DNA from: Thalassoglobus sp. JC818
GTDB taxonomy: Bacteria; Planctomycetota; Planctomycetia; Planctomycetales; Planctomycetaceae
DNA length: 64,000 bases
NCBI RefSeq assembly: GCF_040717535.1
Contig: NZ_JBFEFI010000001.1
Coordinates: forward strand, 310,001-374,000
Direction: 5' to 3'
Both the position numbers and the translations under genes were made by a program. Below, in pieces: positions 37,013-45,510 of this stretch (positions are counted from its first letter, which is position 1; the number at the start of each line of letters is the position of its first letter). The notes under the pieces were generated by a model. The model was not told the DNA's origin and did no database searches. It worked only from the letters and a program-made list of their open reading frames with translations.

Positions 37013-37544
37013 CTGAGTAGCCCTTCGAAAAAATCCGAAACCTGTGATCAGTTGGTGAGCGTAACATGTTTCAAATCAAGAGTGAATCACCGAAACTCAA
37101 AATTCACAGACGCACCTCTTTTCAAATTTGGTCTCGACATCAAAAGATTGCCTCTGAAGGGCCAAAGTCTGACGAACAAGACCTTCCTCAACTTTGCCTG
37201 CCTGTGCTCTGTAGAAACTCGGAAACGAATCAGTTGGGCCTCCTCGAATTCAGGTCCGTCACGGTTCGACAAGCCACACTCACTCTTGCCGATCGGACTG
37301 TCTCAAGGATTCACCGAACGAAGCGAGACGCTCACAGCTCACTGTCATTGAGTCCAATCCCGCCAATTCGATCGACTGACTTCCGTCAACGCAGCTGAAC
37401 GACATTTGGCTCAATTTGAGATCCCGATTCGAACCTTCTTCGCAAGAGTTACTCCAAAAAGAATTTCGAACGATTTTCTCGCTTAGGGATCGACCCAGAT
37501 GTATCATGCCGCTTTTCTTGTGCGGTTGATGGACGTTGTTGACG
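37013..37544. other. Divergent intergenic region, no gene seen
   Basis: About 530 bases between the leftward GMC oxidoreductase gene and the rightward sigma factor gene. Overlapping short frames here show no domain and no ribosome site, so they are not reported as genes. The promoters of both flanking genes should lie here. I could not single out a convincing promoter. Confidence 0.45.
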
Positions 37545-38072
37545 ATGTACGACGCGACAAATTCAAGCGACTCGGAGCAATTGTTTACGCAGGTCTACGA
37601 TGAATTACGGGCATTAGCTGCAGCGAAGCTTCGACAAGAACGTCCGGACCATACCCTTCAGGCCACAGCCCTTGTCCACGAGGCATACTTGCGGCTGGCA
37701 GATTCAGGGCATTGCTGGGAGACCAAAGCTCAGTTCTTTGCGGCCGCTGCCAACTCAATGCAGCAAATTCTCGTGAATTGGGCCGTTGCAAAGCGGGCTA
37801 AAAAGCGATGCGGAGCCAAGGTCGAATTGATGTGCGAGGCAATCCAGGGTGTTCCACTTGATCCGGACTTGATCCTCGACCTCGAAGAAGCGATCCAAGA
37901 GCTTCACAAAATCGACGCCGAGTCAGCCGAAATCGTCAAACTCCGCCTCTACGCTGGCCTCTCTGTGACTGAGGCAGGCGAGATTCTGAATCTGTCGCGG
38001 GCTTCAGCTTACGAAACCTGGCAGTTCGCTCGGGCCTGGTTTGGTGCCCGTCGCAAAGTCGAGAAACTCTAA
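37545..38072 (+). CDS. ECF-like sigma factor (planctomycete SigBH/ECF subfamily)
   Basis: A 175-residue sigma factor of the ECF-like subgroup common in planctomycetes. It opens with LFTQVYDELRALAAAKLRQE then HTLQATALVHEAYLRLAD (region 2), followed by KAQFFAAAANSMQQILVNWA. It ends with region 4 (EIVKLRLYAGLSVTEAGEIL, SRASAYETWQFARAW). ATG 37545 is preferred to the TTG at 37536. In this group the sigma gene usually sits beside a Ser/Thr kinase gene. Here the kinase is at 40433, separated by two PEP-CTERM genes. The last 15 codons form the left edge of a duplicated 1.2-kb unit, so a copy of them lies at 39257-39300. Confidence 0.87.
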   Translation: MYDATNSSDSEQLFTQVYDELRALAAAKLRQERPDHTLQATALVHEAYLRLADSGHCWETKAQFFAAAANSMQQILVNWAVAKRAKKRCGAKVELMCEAIQGVPLDPDLILDLEEAIQELHKIDAESAEIVKLRLYAGLSVTEAGEILNLSRASAYETWQFARAWFGARRKVEKL

Positions 38073-38186
38073 AAAATCGGCAAAATCTTCCGGACACTCC
38101 ACAGGCATTTCTTGCATGAATTGTCGTCCGGAACGCTGAAGGCACAACTGCGCCCCCTCAGAAGATCGTGATCCGGACCAAGTCTC

Positions 38187-38208
38187 GTTACTCCGAAGTG
38201 AGAGTAAC
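38187..38208 (+). promoter_or_regulatory. Conserved hairpin in PEP-CTERM leader, copy A
   Basis: A perfect seven-base inverted repeat, GTTACTC and GAGTAAC, around the loop CGAAGTGA. It lies about 80 bases before the PEP-CTERM start codon and is kept unchanged in copy B. It may be a protein-binding site or an RNA hairpin, but it could equally be preserved only because the leader as a whole is conserved. Confidence 0.4.
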
Positions 38209-38286
38209 CCGACAACTTCTAGGGCCGTTTCGATCTCTGCTGTCTGTCGGAAAAATGATTGAATGAACAAACTGAGGAAAGATGAA

Positions 38287-39048
38287 ATGCCGCAGAGTTT
38301 AACAGCAAAAACAGTAACGATCTGCACCATGTTGGTGATGACAGCAACCATCGCACAAGCTGACCTGGTCAATGTGAACAATGCAAGTAACGTCCTTGCG
38401 AATATCTATGAAGGTTCCACAGCAACGTACTTGGACGATTCGGGTCCCTTGGATGCCAGTACAAGCACCACACTTAACGTTTCAAACGGAAACGGGATTC
38501 AGTCGACGGTCAACTACAATGTTTTAACCTCACAAACTCAATACATTTTCGATTTCACTACGGATCATGCACGAACTGGGATGGTCAACGATGGTGCCGG
38601 CACGCTAGTGGGACTTTACTTCACGCCGACCGTCAATGTGTCCTATACAGCGAGCGGTTTTTACACCGCATTGCTTGGATCGGGGTACTCATCACTCAGT
38701 TTTTCTCTCACTGACACAACCGATCTTTCGGTGCTCTTCCAAAGCACTCTTGGAAGCAATGGATTGGCCTCTCCCTACTACACCCTCGGTGGGATGGAAG
38801 GAGAATTGCCCAGCTTTGAAGGGAGCCTGACTGGTAATCTGATTGCCGGACGCGAGTATATTTTTCAGGGATACATGAGTATGCAAGCTGTTTTCGGTGA
38901 AGACAACGGTGACACAGCAAACGGTGCAATACGCTTCGTTCTCTCCACACCGACAGACCCTGAAGCCGTGCCGGAGCCAGCTACTTTTGCCCTATTCGGT
39001 ATTGGAAGCATCGGGCTGCTGCTCCAACGTCGCCGCCAACGTGCATAG
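38287..39048 (+). CDS. PEP-CTERM sorted exported protein, paralogue A
   Basis: A 253-residue exported protein. The ATG at 38287 has an excellent ribosome site (GAGGAAAG, six bases before) and begins a signal peptide (TVTICTMLVMTATIAQA). An ATG at 38263 in frame is therefore not preferred. The C-terminus is a PEP-CTERM sorting signal: VPEPATFALFGIGSIGLLL followed by QRRRQRA, which is recognised by an exosortase for surface attachment. The middle is beta-rich (TPTVNVSYTASGFYTALLGS, YYTLGGMEGELPSFEGSLTG) with no enzymatic motif. It lies between a sigma factor and a sensor kinase gene, so it may be the output of that pathway or a surface component sensed by it. Paralogue B is the next gene. Confidence 0.85.
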   Translation: MPQSLTAKTVTICTMLVMTATIAQADLVNVNNASNVLANIYEGSTATYLDDSGPLDASTSTTLNVSNGNGIQSTVNYNVLTSQTQYIFDFTTDHARTGMVNDGAGTLVGLYFTPTVNVSYTASGFYTALLGSGYSSLSFSLTDTTDLSVLFQSTLGSNGLASPYYTLGGMEGELPSFEGSLTGNLIAGREYIFQGYMSMQAVFGEDNGDTANGAIRFVLSTPTDPEAVPEPATFALFGIGSIGLLLQRRRQRA

Positions 39049-39179
39049 CCACTCATCGACTCCGATAACTTTGCTGCCCCCAAGACGATCGCATCAGGTT
39101 CCTCGCGATCTTTTTGGGTCAGCGGCACTCGGATTCGATCTTCTGAAATGCAATAACGAGCGATAGCCAAACCACATTA

Positions 39180-39300
39180 ATGCACTATCGAGTGAATCAA
39201 TCTGGGTCAATCTTACAACTCTTGATGAGGTAGTAAGCCACCAACACCAGGCGTTAGCTTGGGCTTGGTTTGGTGCCCCTCACAAAGTCGAGAAACTCTA
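39180..39300 (+). pseudogene. Duplication junction with remnants of kinase start and sigma factor end
   Basis: At 39180-39220 the sequence resembles the start region of the kinase gene at 40421-40460 (ATGCACTATCGAGTGAATCA against GTGCACCATCGAATGAATCG), after which it diverges. At 39257-39300 it encodes AWFGAPHKVEKLYK, a copy of the sigma factor C-terminus AWFGARRKVEKL with the stop codon changed from TAA to TAC. Neither piece is a working gene. Together they show that the duplication ran from the sigma gene into the kinase gene. Confidence 0.75.
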
Positions 39301-39415
39301 CAAAATCGGCAAAATCTTCCGGACACTCTGCGGCTATTTCTTGCATGAGTTGATGTCCGGAACGCTGAAGGCACAGCTGCGCCTCGTCAGAAGATCGTAA
39401 TCCGGACCAGGTCTC

Positions 39416-39437
39416 GTTACTCCGAAGTGAGAGTAAC
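39416..39437 (+). promoter_or_regulatory. Conserved hairpin in PEP-CTERM leader, copy B
   Basis: Same GTTACTC/GAGTAAC inverted repeat and same eight-base loop as in copy A, about 80 bases before the start codon of paralogue B. Confidence 0.4.
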
Positions 39438-39517
39438 CCGACAACTTGTAGGGCCATTTTCGATCTCTGCTGCCTGTCGGACAAACGATGTGAATGAACA
39501 AACTGAGGAAAGATGAA

Positions 39518-40288
39518 ATGCCGCAGAGTTTAACAGTGAAAACAGTTGCGATCTTCACCCTATTGGTGATGACAGCAGGCTTCGCCCAAGCAGGCTTGGT
39601 CGACGTGGGCGGAGGAAGCTACATCCAAGCGAGTCTCCGCGATGGTTCCTCAGAGGCTTTCTTATCCGACTCCGGTCCTTTGAATTTCGGCCCATCGAAA
39701 TCCCACAATATTTCGACGGCTGGCATCTCGTCAACGGTCAACGTCGGTTCGATTGCGGCTCAAGGGAATTTCGTACTCAATCTCACGACGAATCAAGTCC
39801 GAACAGGAATGGTGGCTGACGGAGCTTACATGCAGTTTGGACTTTTCTTCACGCCGACTGTCAATGTGTCCTACGCTGCGAGCGGGTTCTACACCGCATC
39901 ACTTGGATCGGGAAACTCATCACTCCTTTTCTATCTTTTTGACACAACCGATCATTCCCCCCTTTTCCAAAGTGCTCTCGGGAGCACTGGATTGGCCTCT
40001 CCTTACTACACCCTCGGTGGCATGGAGGGAGAATTCCCATACTTTGAAGGGAGCCTGACTGGTACTCTAATTGCCGGACGTGAATATTTTCTCTATGGCG
40101 GAATGTTTATGCAAGCTAGTAACGGTGGAGACAATGGTGATACTGCCAACGGTGCATTTCGGTTCGTTGTCTCCCACCCCAAGTATAATAAACTTCCGAC
40201 GAATGCCATACCTGAACCGACTTCTTTCGCCCTGTTCGGCATCGGAAGCATCGGGCTGCTGCTGCGACGTCGTCGCCAACGTGCATAA
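39518..40288 (+). CDS. PEP-CTERM sorted exported protein, paralogue B
   Basis: A 256-residue paralogue of the preceding gene with the same start context (GAGGAAAG before ATG 39518) and a similar signal peptide (TVAIFTLLVMTAGFAQA). The C-terminal sorting signal is IPEPTSFALFGIGSIGLLL then RRRRQRA. The central region is closely similar to paralogue A (FTPTVNVSYAASGFYTASLG, YYTLGGMEGEFPYFEGSLTG). The first 60 mature residues differ strongly (VDVGGGSYIQASLRDGSS against VNVNNASNVLANIYEGST), so the exposed N-terminal part has changed faster than the core. No enzymatic motif is visible. It is followed by the kinase gene. Confidence 0.85.
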   Translation: MPQSLTVKTVAIFTLLVMTAGFAQAGLVDVGGGSYIQASLRDGSSEAFLSDSGPLNFGPSKSHNISTAGISSTVNVGSIAAQGNFVLNLTTNQVRTGMVADGAYMQFGLFFTPTVNVSYAASGFYTASLGSGNSSLLFYLFDTTDHSPLFQSALGSTGLASPYYTLGGMEGEFPYFEGSLTGTLIAGREYFLYGGMFMQASNGGDNGDTANGAFRFVVSHPKYNKLPTNAIPEPTSFALFGIGSIGLLLRRRRQRA

Positions 40289-40432
40289 CCGCTAGTTGAC
40301 TCCGAAAGCCTTGCTGCCCCCAAGACGTTCGCATCAGGTTCCTCGCGATCTTTTTGGGTCAGCGGCAGAAGGATTCGATCTTGTGAAATGCATTAACGAG
40401 CTATAATCAGTCCAACAATTGTGCACCATCGA

Positions 40433-43400
40433 ATGAATCGAACTGGGCCAGGCCGCAGTCTTCCAACTGCGGCTAATTTTGATTTTGCTCTTCTCTGTAG
40501 TGGAATCCGTCCAGTGAAAGAATTCGAAGATTCAACACCGTCAGCAAAGGAGATCTTCAACCGGGCGACTCAATTGAACGACGAGAAAGAGCGTTTCGCC
40601 TATCTGGACAGCGCTTGTCAGGGCAACACTGAACTTCGTCACACGATTGACTCCATGATCGAAGTTCATCTGGCAAATCTGACGAATCCGCTTGATGAAA
40701 TCGACTTCCTGTTTGCAGTCAATGAAGAATCTCGAGATTCGCAAGCATTGGCATTCGAAAACGGACCACCTGAACAGCGAATCGTCGGAAATTACAAACT
40801 TCTCGAGCAGATTGGTCGCGGTGGATTCGGCACGGTCTACATGGCCCAGCAGACCACTCCCGTCAAACGCCTCGTCGCAATCAAACTCATCAATCCGGGC
40901 ATGGACTCCCAGGAAGTTCTGGCAAGGTTCGATGCCGAACGTCAGGCACTGGCCATTCTCGATCACCCGAATATCGCGAAGGTGCTTGAAGCTGGGACGG
41001 ACCAGAACGGTCGCCCGTACTTTGTTATGGAACTGGTTCGCGGAATCCCCATCACGGAGTACTGCGATGATGGACGACTCTCGACAGAAGAACGCTTGAG
41101 ACTGTTCTCCGAGGTCTGTCGCGCTGTGCAACATGCTCATCAAAAAGGGATCATCCACCGTGATCTCAAACCTTCCAACGTGCTTGTCACTATGCATGAC
41201 GATCAACCTGTTCCCAAAGTGATCGACTTTGGCATCGCAAAAGCTCTCAATCAGCAACTGACCGAACAAACTCTAGTGACCGGTTTTCAGCACTTCCTGG
41301 GAACCCCACTCTATATGAGTCCAGAGCAGGCGCAGATGAACGGGATCGATATCGATACTCGGTCAGACATTTATTCCCTTGGAGTTCTTCTTTACGAACT
41401 GCTGACTGGAACGACACCGTTCTCGAAAGAATCGCTGACGCAGGCCGGATTCGACGAGTTACGACGCATCATTCGAGAAGACGATCCTCCTCGCCCGAGC
41501 ACGCGTCTGACTACAATCGACGCGAAACTTCTTTCGACGATCGCAGATCGCCGCCGGGTCGATCAAAGGCAGATTTGCGATCTGCTGCACGGAGAACTCG
41601 ACTGGATCGTAATGAAAGCTCTCGAGAAAAACCGCAATCGTCGCTACGAGACGGTCAGCGGTTTTGTCGCAGACATCAAACGCTTTCTCAATGGCGAAGC
41701 AGTGCTGGCCTGTCCACCAACGATGCGATACTGGCTGTCCCGGTATGCACGTCGTCACAGAACACTGATAGCAACTGTCCTCCTCGTGACATGTTGTCTT
41801 ATTGGGGGCTTGGTCGGCACAACCTCTTCTGCGATCAAGGCGTTCAAAGAAAGTGATCGAGCAGCAAAAGCAGAGCGTGAGGCTGATGCAGAAGCCAGAA
41901 GAGTAGCCGCAGCCGAACAGGAAGCGAGATATCAGCGTCAACAATCTGAAGCCAACCTCGAAGCAGCTCTAGTTGCCATGGAACGGCTTCTGAAGCATGT
42001 CAGCAACCCAGAACTCGCGGATATCCCTGAGCTTCAGCCGACATTTGAGAAGATCCTCGAAGATTCGCTGGCCTACTACGACCAATTTGTCGCAGTTCAC
42101 GGAACCAGCCCGGCAACTCAATATCAAGCCAGCCTCGTACTCCATCAACTGGGACGTTTTGCATCCGACATGTTCCGGGCTCCCAAAGCTCACGAAGCTT
42201 ATTCTCGGGCCATTGTGCTCGCAGATCAGTTGGTCGCTTCCAAACCTGATGAGCGAATCTATCGTGAACAGCAGGCACAAGCGTATCTCGTCTCCGGACG
42301 GCTTTTGGCCGACACGGTCTCTCTCCCGGATTCTGACAGCCTTGGCGGGCAACGTTTGAAGAGAGCAGGGGTGCTTTATCACGAACTTTTAGCTCTCGAT
42401 CCCGAGAACGAAGACTATCAACGAGGAGAAGCTGCTGCTTTATACTCGCAAGCAAATTTGCTTCGGCGCACCGATCCAGATCATCCTGACCGCCTGATTC
42501 TGGCAGAACGTGCGTACGGCTTGACGAATCGCTCAATTCGCAGCATGCCCGCCTGCAAAATTCTGGCCGATGCTCTTGTGAAAACCGACCCCGAACGCGC
42601 TGATCGGCTTTATCGCGAAGCGTTGGAAATACGTAGATCAGAAGCAAATCCAACACGAGTGATGACGAACACACTCGCTTGGCTCTGCGATACGGTGGCT
42701 GTTCATTTTCAAGATCGGCACCCGGAAGAAGCCGAACGTCTCTGGAATGAATCGATCGACGTAAGTTGGCGGCTGTGCCGGGAGTACCCCGAAATCCATC
42801 GCAACTATGTCACTCTCGCTGACTCACTAAAACACTATTCGCAGTTTCTTATCGCAAATCAGCGTACAAGCGAAGCAGTGCAACGCTTCGACGAAATCAG
42901 CCGAGAACTGGCTTCATCGTCGCGATTTCAATCGGTAAAGGCAGAGTTGCTGACGATCCTCAAAACACCAGAGGAAGCCATCGAAGAGCTAACCGCAGCT
43001 ATGCAGGAACACTCGGAGATCCTGTGGTATCCCATCCTTCGAGCGGAAATCTACCATCAAATCGGTAACTGCGAAGCTGCACTGATGGATCTAAATGGCG
43101 TTCAGCGAGTACTGACAGATGAACTCATCGAGGAGGATTCAGAACTCGCCATTCGAACCTATCGTGCGAGGTACGAGATGAACTTCGAACAGCAGAGATA
43201 TCTCGATGCTATCGATGATGCGACAAACCTTCTGACAAAAGTGCCAAGCTGTTACTGGATGCACAAAAGACGCGCAGCAGCACTCTTTGAACTCGGAAAA
43301 TACCAAGAGTCATTGGCTGATCTGAACCGTGGAGTTAATCTCAAGCACACAGACATCAGCAACCTTACATGGATTCCACTCGAGAAAACTCTAAAGTGTT

Positions 43401-43549
43401 CAGACGAGGTGTTCCGCCGAGGATTTCTACAACTTGTGACTCGGACAGTTGAACTCAACTCACATTCCAAAGATTCACTCGCAGCACAGGTCGCTATTCT
43501 TCTCGCCTTCGCAGAATCTTCCAACGACCAGCAAAACTCCACACCATAG
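40433..43549 (+). CDS. Receptor-type Ser/Thr kinase with C-terminal TPR domain
   Basis: A protein of about 1038 residues. After an N-terminal SigBH-kinase-type leader (AKEIFNRATQLNDEKERFAY, LDSACQGNTEL) comes a full kinase domain: IGRGGFGTVY, VAIKLI, HRDLKPSNVLV, VIDFGIAKAL and MSPEQAQM. A membrane helix lies at about residues 443-465 (TLIATVLLVTCCLIGGLVG). An Ala/Glu/Arg-rich coiled coil (KAEREADAEARRVAAAEQEA) and many tetratricopeptide-like helical repeats then run to the end, for example ADRLYREALEIRRSEANP and YLDAIDDATNLLTKVPS. The start is uncertain. ATG 40433, GTG 40421 and GTG 40514 are possible, and 40514 begins closest to the conserved domain. Kinases of this build usually work with the neighbouring ECF sigma factor. 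Confidence 0.88.
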   Translation: MNRTGPGRSLPTAANFDFALLCSGIRPVKEFEDSTPSAKEIFNRATQLNDEKERFAYLDSACQGNTELRHTIDSMIEVHLANLTNPLDEIDFLFAVNEESRDSQALAFENGPPEQRIVGNYKLLEQIGRGGFGTVYMAQQTTPVKRLVAIKLINPGMDSQEVLARFDAERQALAILDHPNIAKVLEAGTDQNGRPYFVMELVRGIPITEYCDDGRLSTEERLRLFSEVCRAVQHAHQKGIIHRDLKPSNVLVTMHDDQPVPKVIDFGIAKALNQQLTEQTLVTGFQHFLGTPLYMSPEQAQMNGIDIDTRSDIYSLGVLLYELLTGTTPFSKESLTQAGFDELRRIIREDDPPRPSTRLTTIDAKLLSTIADRRRVDQRQICDLLHGELDWIVMKALEKNRNRRYETVSGFVADIKRFLNGEAVLACPPTMRYWLSRYARRHRTLIATVLLVTCCLIGGLVGTTSSAIKAFKESDRAAKAEREADAEARRVAAAEQEARYQRQQSEANLEAALVAMERLLKHVSNPELADIPELQPTFEKILEDSLAYYDQFVAVHGTSPATQYQASLVLHQLGRFASDMFRAPKAHEAYSRAIVLADQLVASKPDERIYREQQAQAYLVSGRLLADTVSLPDSDSLGGQRLKRAGVLYHELLALDPENEDYQRGEAAALYSQANLLRRTDPDHPDRLILAERAYGLTNRSIRSMPACKILADALVKTDPERADRLYREALEIRRSEANPTRVMTNTLAWLCDTVAVHFQDRHPEEAERLWNESIDVSWRLCREYPEIHRNYVTLADSLKHYSQFLIANQRTSEAVQRFDEISRELASSSRFQSVKAELLTILKTPEEAIEELTAAMQEHSEILWYPILRAEIYHQIGNCEAALMDLNGVQRVLTDELIEEDSELAIRTYRARYEMNFEQQRYLDAIDDATNLLTKVPSCYWMHKRRAAALFELGKYQESLADLNRGVNLKHTDISNLTWIPLEKTLKCSDEVFRRGFLQLVTRTVELNSHSKDSLAAQVAILLAFAESSNDQQNSTP

Positions 43550-43570
43550 GGATGCAGTGCGTTGAAATTG

Positions 43571-45151
43571 TCAGTTGGTACGACCATCGATGCGGCGCCG
43601 ATCGATCTTCGAAATCGTCACAAAAACGATTGCGTTAATAGCGAGTCCCCAGGCCGAGGCGTGCACGGGAATCAATGCTTTCGCTGCGTTCACCCGTTGG
43701 AGGAGTTGCGATGAGTCATCTTCAAAAAGCAATGGGAACAACGGAGTAAACAGAAACGCAACGAGTAGTCCACAACACAGGGATGTGATCGCTGCCAGTC
43801 GTGTTCCTCTTTGAAAGAACAGCACATCCAATGTCATCGGAAGCAGTTGAACACTAAACGAGACGGCAAAGAGCGCGAGGGTCACGATCATTTGCATCAG
43901 CCCCGACAGACTGCTGTCCGGTCGGCTCCCAATCAGCACCAGGCTGAGAGAGACGGCGGTCGCCACAAATATTAATGCCTGACCCGACCAAAGCTTTTCG
44001 CGCTCCGAACAACCAGGGCGGAGAAAGCGACTGTAAATATCACGCGTGAACATCGCACTGAGCGCGTGCAAATTGCTATCTGCGGTACTCATCGCAGCCG
44101 CCATAATGGCAACGATGACCAAAGACGAAAGTGTTGCCCCAACAACTTCGCCAACCAGGTTGGGAAGCAGATCGTCAAGCATGACAACCAGGATCTGGTC
44201 AAAGCTTCCCACTCGCTCATTCGGAGCCACACCATCCGGCGAATACTCAAGCGGATACATCACCTGACCGCCAAGTCCGATGGGCATGATGGCGAAGACA
44301 TAACATCCAGTCAGCAGGATGGTGAAGATTAGCGCACTGCGGCGCAGCGTGTTGGAATCCCGGGCTGAATAGAACCGCATCCATTGTGCAGGCTGGATGA
44401 TTCCACCGATCGGCATCAACAAGCAGACCGTAAACAACATCGGGATCTGCCAGAATTTCGTATTCCCAGGCACAGTGAGTGAAGCAGTCGGGAGCTGATT
44501 GACTTCGCGCAGAAATGCGGTTGGACCGCCCATGCTGACAACGAGAGCAATGCCTCCCAGCGTCATCCCGAGCACCAGCAGCACACACTGCAGGGCATCC
44601 GTCCAGGCAACGCTACGCATTCCACCAATCATGATGTAGAGAGCGGTAATCAGCGACAAGACGATGGCGCCAACTTCGAATGCGTAGTCGTATCCGCTGA
44701 AGAGAACGGCTGCCAGCTCGCCCCCCGCTTTCAATTGCATCATTACGTACGGAATCGCAAACAGGAATCCAACCAAGGTCACAAGCAACCGCAGTCCAAG
44801 TCCATCGCCGTAGTAATCACAAAGCATGTCGGCTTGGGTGATGTAGCCATGCCGTTTTCCCGCGCGACGAATCGGATTTCCCAACAGATAAATTGCTACT
44901 CCGGCGATGGGGACGTTCAGGCTGACCAGCGCAAATACCAAGCCCTCGCGATAAACCATCCCAGGAGCACCGAGCAGGGCGAAGGAGCTAAAGAAAGTGG
45001 CCATGATCGTCATCGCTGAGATCAACCAGCCCTGACCGCGTCCCGCCAGATAGTAATCTTCCTCACTCCGTTCGCCGTGAGAGTATCCCAGCCATCCGAA
45101 CAGCAATAACAGACCGAGGTAAATCAACACGACAAAAATTGCGATGCTCAT
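43571..45151 (-). CDS. Sodium:solute symporter (SSS family)
   Basis: A 526-residue membrane protein with about thirteen helices, with the family signature near the N-terminus (EEDYYLAGRGQGWLISAMTI, ATFFSSFALLGAPGMVYREG) and AAMSTADSNLHALSAMFTRD in the seventh to eighth helix region. It imports small solutes such as sugars or organic anions with sodium. Its ATG overlaps the stop of the preceding gene by four bases, and that gene overlaps the isomerase gene in the same way, so the three form one tight operon. In this context it probably imports sugars released from a sulfated glycan. Confidence 0.88.
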   Translation of the reverse strand: MSIAIFVVLIYLGLLLLFGWLGYSHGERSEEDYYLAGRGQGWLISAMTIMATFFSSFALLGAPGMVYREGLVFALVSLNVPIAGVAIYLLGNPIRRAGKRHGYITQADMLCDYYGDGLGLRLLVTLVGFLFAIPYVMMQLKAGGELAAVLFSGYDYAFEVGAIVLSLITALYIMIGGMRSVAWTDALQCVLLVLGMTLGGIALVVSMGGPTAFLREVNQLPTASLTVPGNTKFWQIPMLFTVCLLMPIGGIIQPAQWMRFYSARDSNTLRRSALIFTILLTGCYVFAIMPIGLGGQVMYPLEYSPDGVAPNERVGSFDQILVVMLDDLLPNLVGEVVGATLSSLVIVAIMAAAMSTADSNLHALSAMFTRDIYSRFLRPGCSEREKLWSGQALIFVATAVSLSLVLIGSRPDSSLSGLMQMIVTLALFAVSFSVQLLPMTLDVLFFQRGTRLAAITSLCCGLLVAFLFTPLFPLLFEDDSSQLLQRVNAAKALIPVHASAWGLAINAIVFVTISKIDRRRIDGRTN

Positions 45152-45510
45152 CGTGTCGATTCTCCTTCACTCTGAACTGAAACTTCAACTTCCGATCCAG
45201 ACGGAGTGCGTGCTTCACGATCTTCCGCAATTTTTTTTGATCGCCAGACCGTCCAACTTGCGACAATCACCACGAACACTTGAACGAAGTACCACAAAAT
45301 GCCCCACGCGTAGACAAGCGGGATTCCGAGTATACTCTCCGGCCGATTCACAAGAAGGATGCCTGGCCCGGTTCCCATAATGACACTCAGGCTAAAGATA
45401 GCTGCGAGTATGATCGGCAACTTCGACCATGCAATTTTTGTTGCGGACTGCTCTTCCCCAACTGACACGTTGTTCTCGCTGCCAGCTTCACTCGAATCGC
45501 TAATTGTCAA
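45148..45510 (-). CDS. Small two-helix membrane protein, probable symporter partner
   Basis: A 120-residue protein with two membrane segments at about residues 31-51 (LPIILAAIFSLSVIMGTGPG) and 66-88 (VYAWGILWYFVQVFVVIVAS). It resembles the DUF3311-type small subunits commonly encoded just before sodium:solute symporters. Both its start and its stop overlap the neighbouring genes by four bases. The N-terminal 28 residues and the C-terminal 30 are polar and acidic. The function is likely stabilisation or regulation of the symporter (inference). Confidence 0.75.
   Translation of the reverse strand: MTISDSSEAGSENNVSVGEEQSATKIAWSKLPIILAAIFSLSVIMGTGPGILLVNRPESILGIPLVYAWGILWYFVQVFVVIVASWTVWRSKKIAEDREARTPSGSEVEVSVQSEGESTR

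Larger units (their letters stand above)
38011..39220 (+). repeat. Tandem duplication, copy A
   Basis: The first copy of a repeat of about 1.2 kb. It begins inside the 3' end of the sigma factor gene, contains a leader of about 215 bases and the first PEP-CTERM gene, and ends in sequence matching the 5' end of the kinase gene. The leader and downstream flank are nearly identical to copy B (for example CTTCCGGACACTC and CGAGAAACTCTA). The gene bodies have diverged more, so the event is not recent. Confidence 0.85.
39250..40470 (+). repeat. Tandem duplication, copy B
   Basis: The second copy, offset by about 1229 bases at its left end and 1241 at its right end. It contains the sigma-gene remnant, the conserved leader, the second PEP-CTERM gene and the intact start of the kinase gene. 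Small insertions and deletions account for the changed offset. Confidence 0.85.

Noticed and set aside
38187-39437. Repeated leader considered as a mobile element or CRISPR-like repeat
   Set aside because: Only two copies exist, they are part of one tandem duplication, and there is no transposase, terminal inverted repeat or regular spacer.
40541-41269. Minus-strand open frame of 242 codons inside the kinase-TPR gene
   Set aside because: Antisense to the conserved kinase domain, no ribosome site, no recognisable product.
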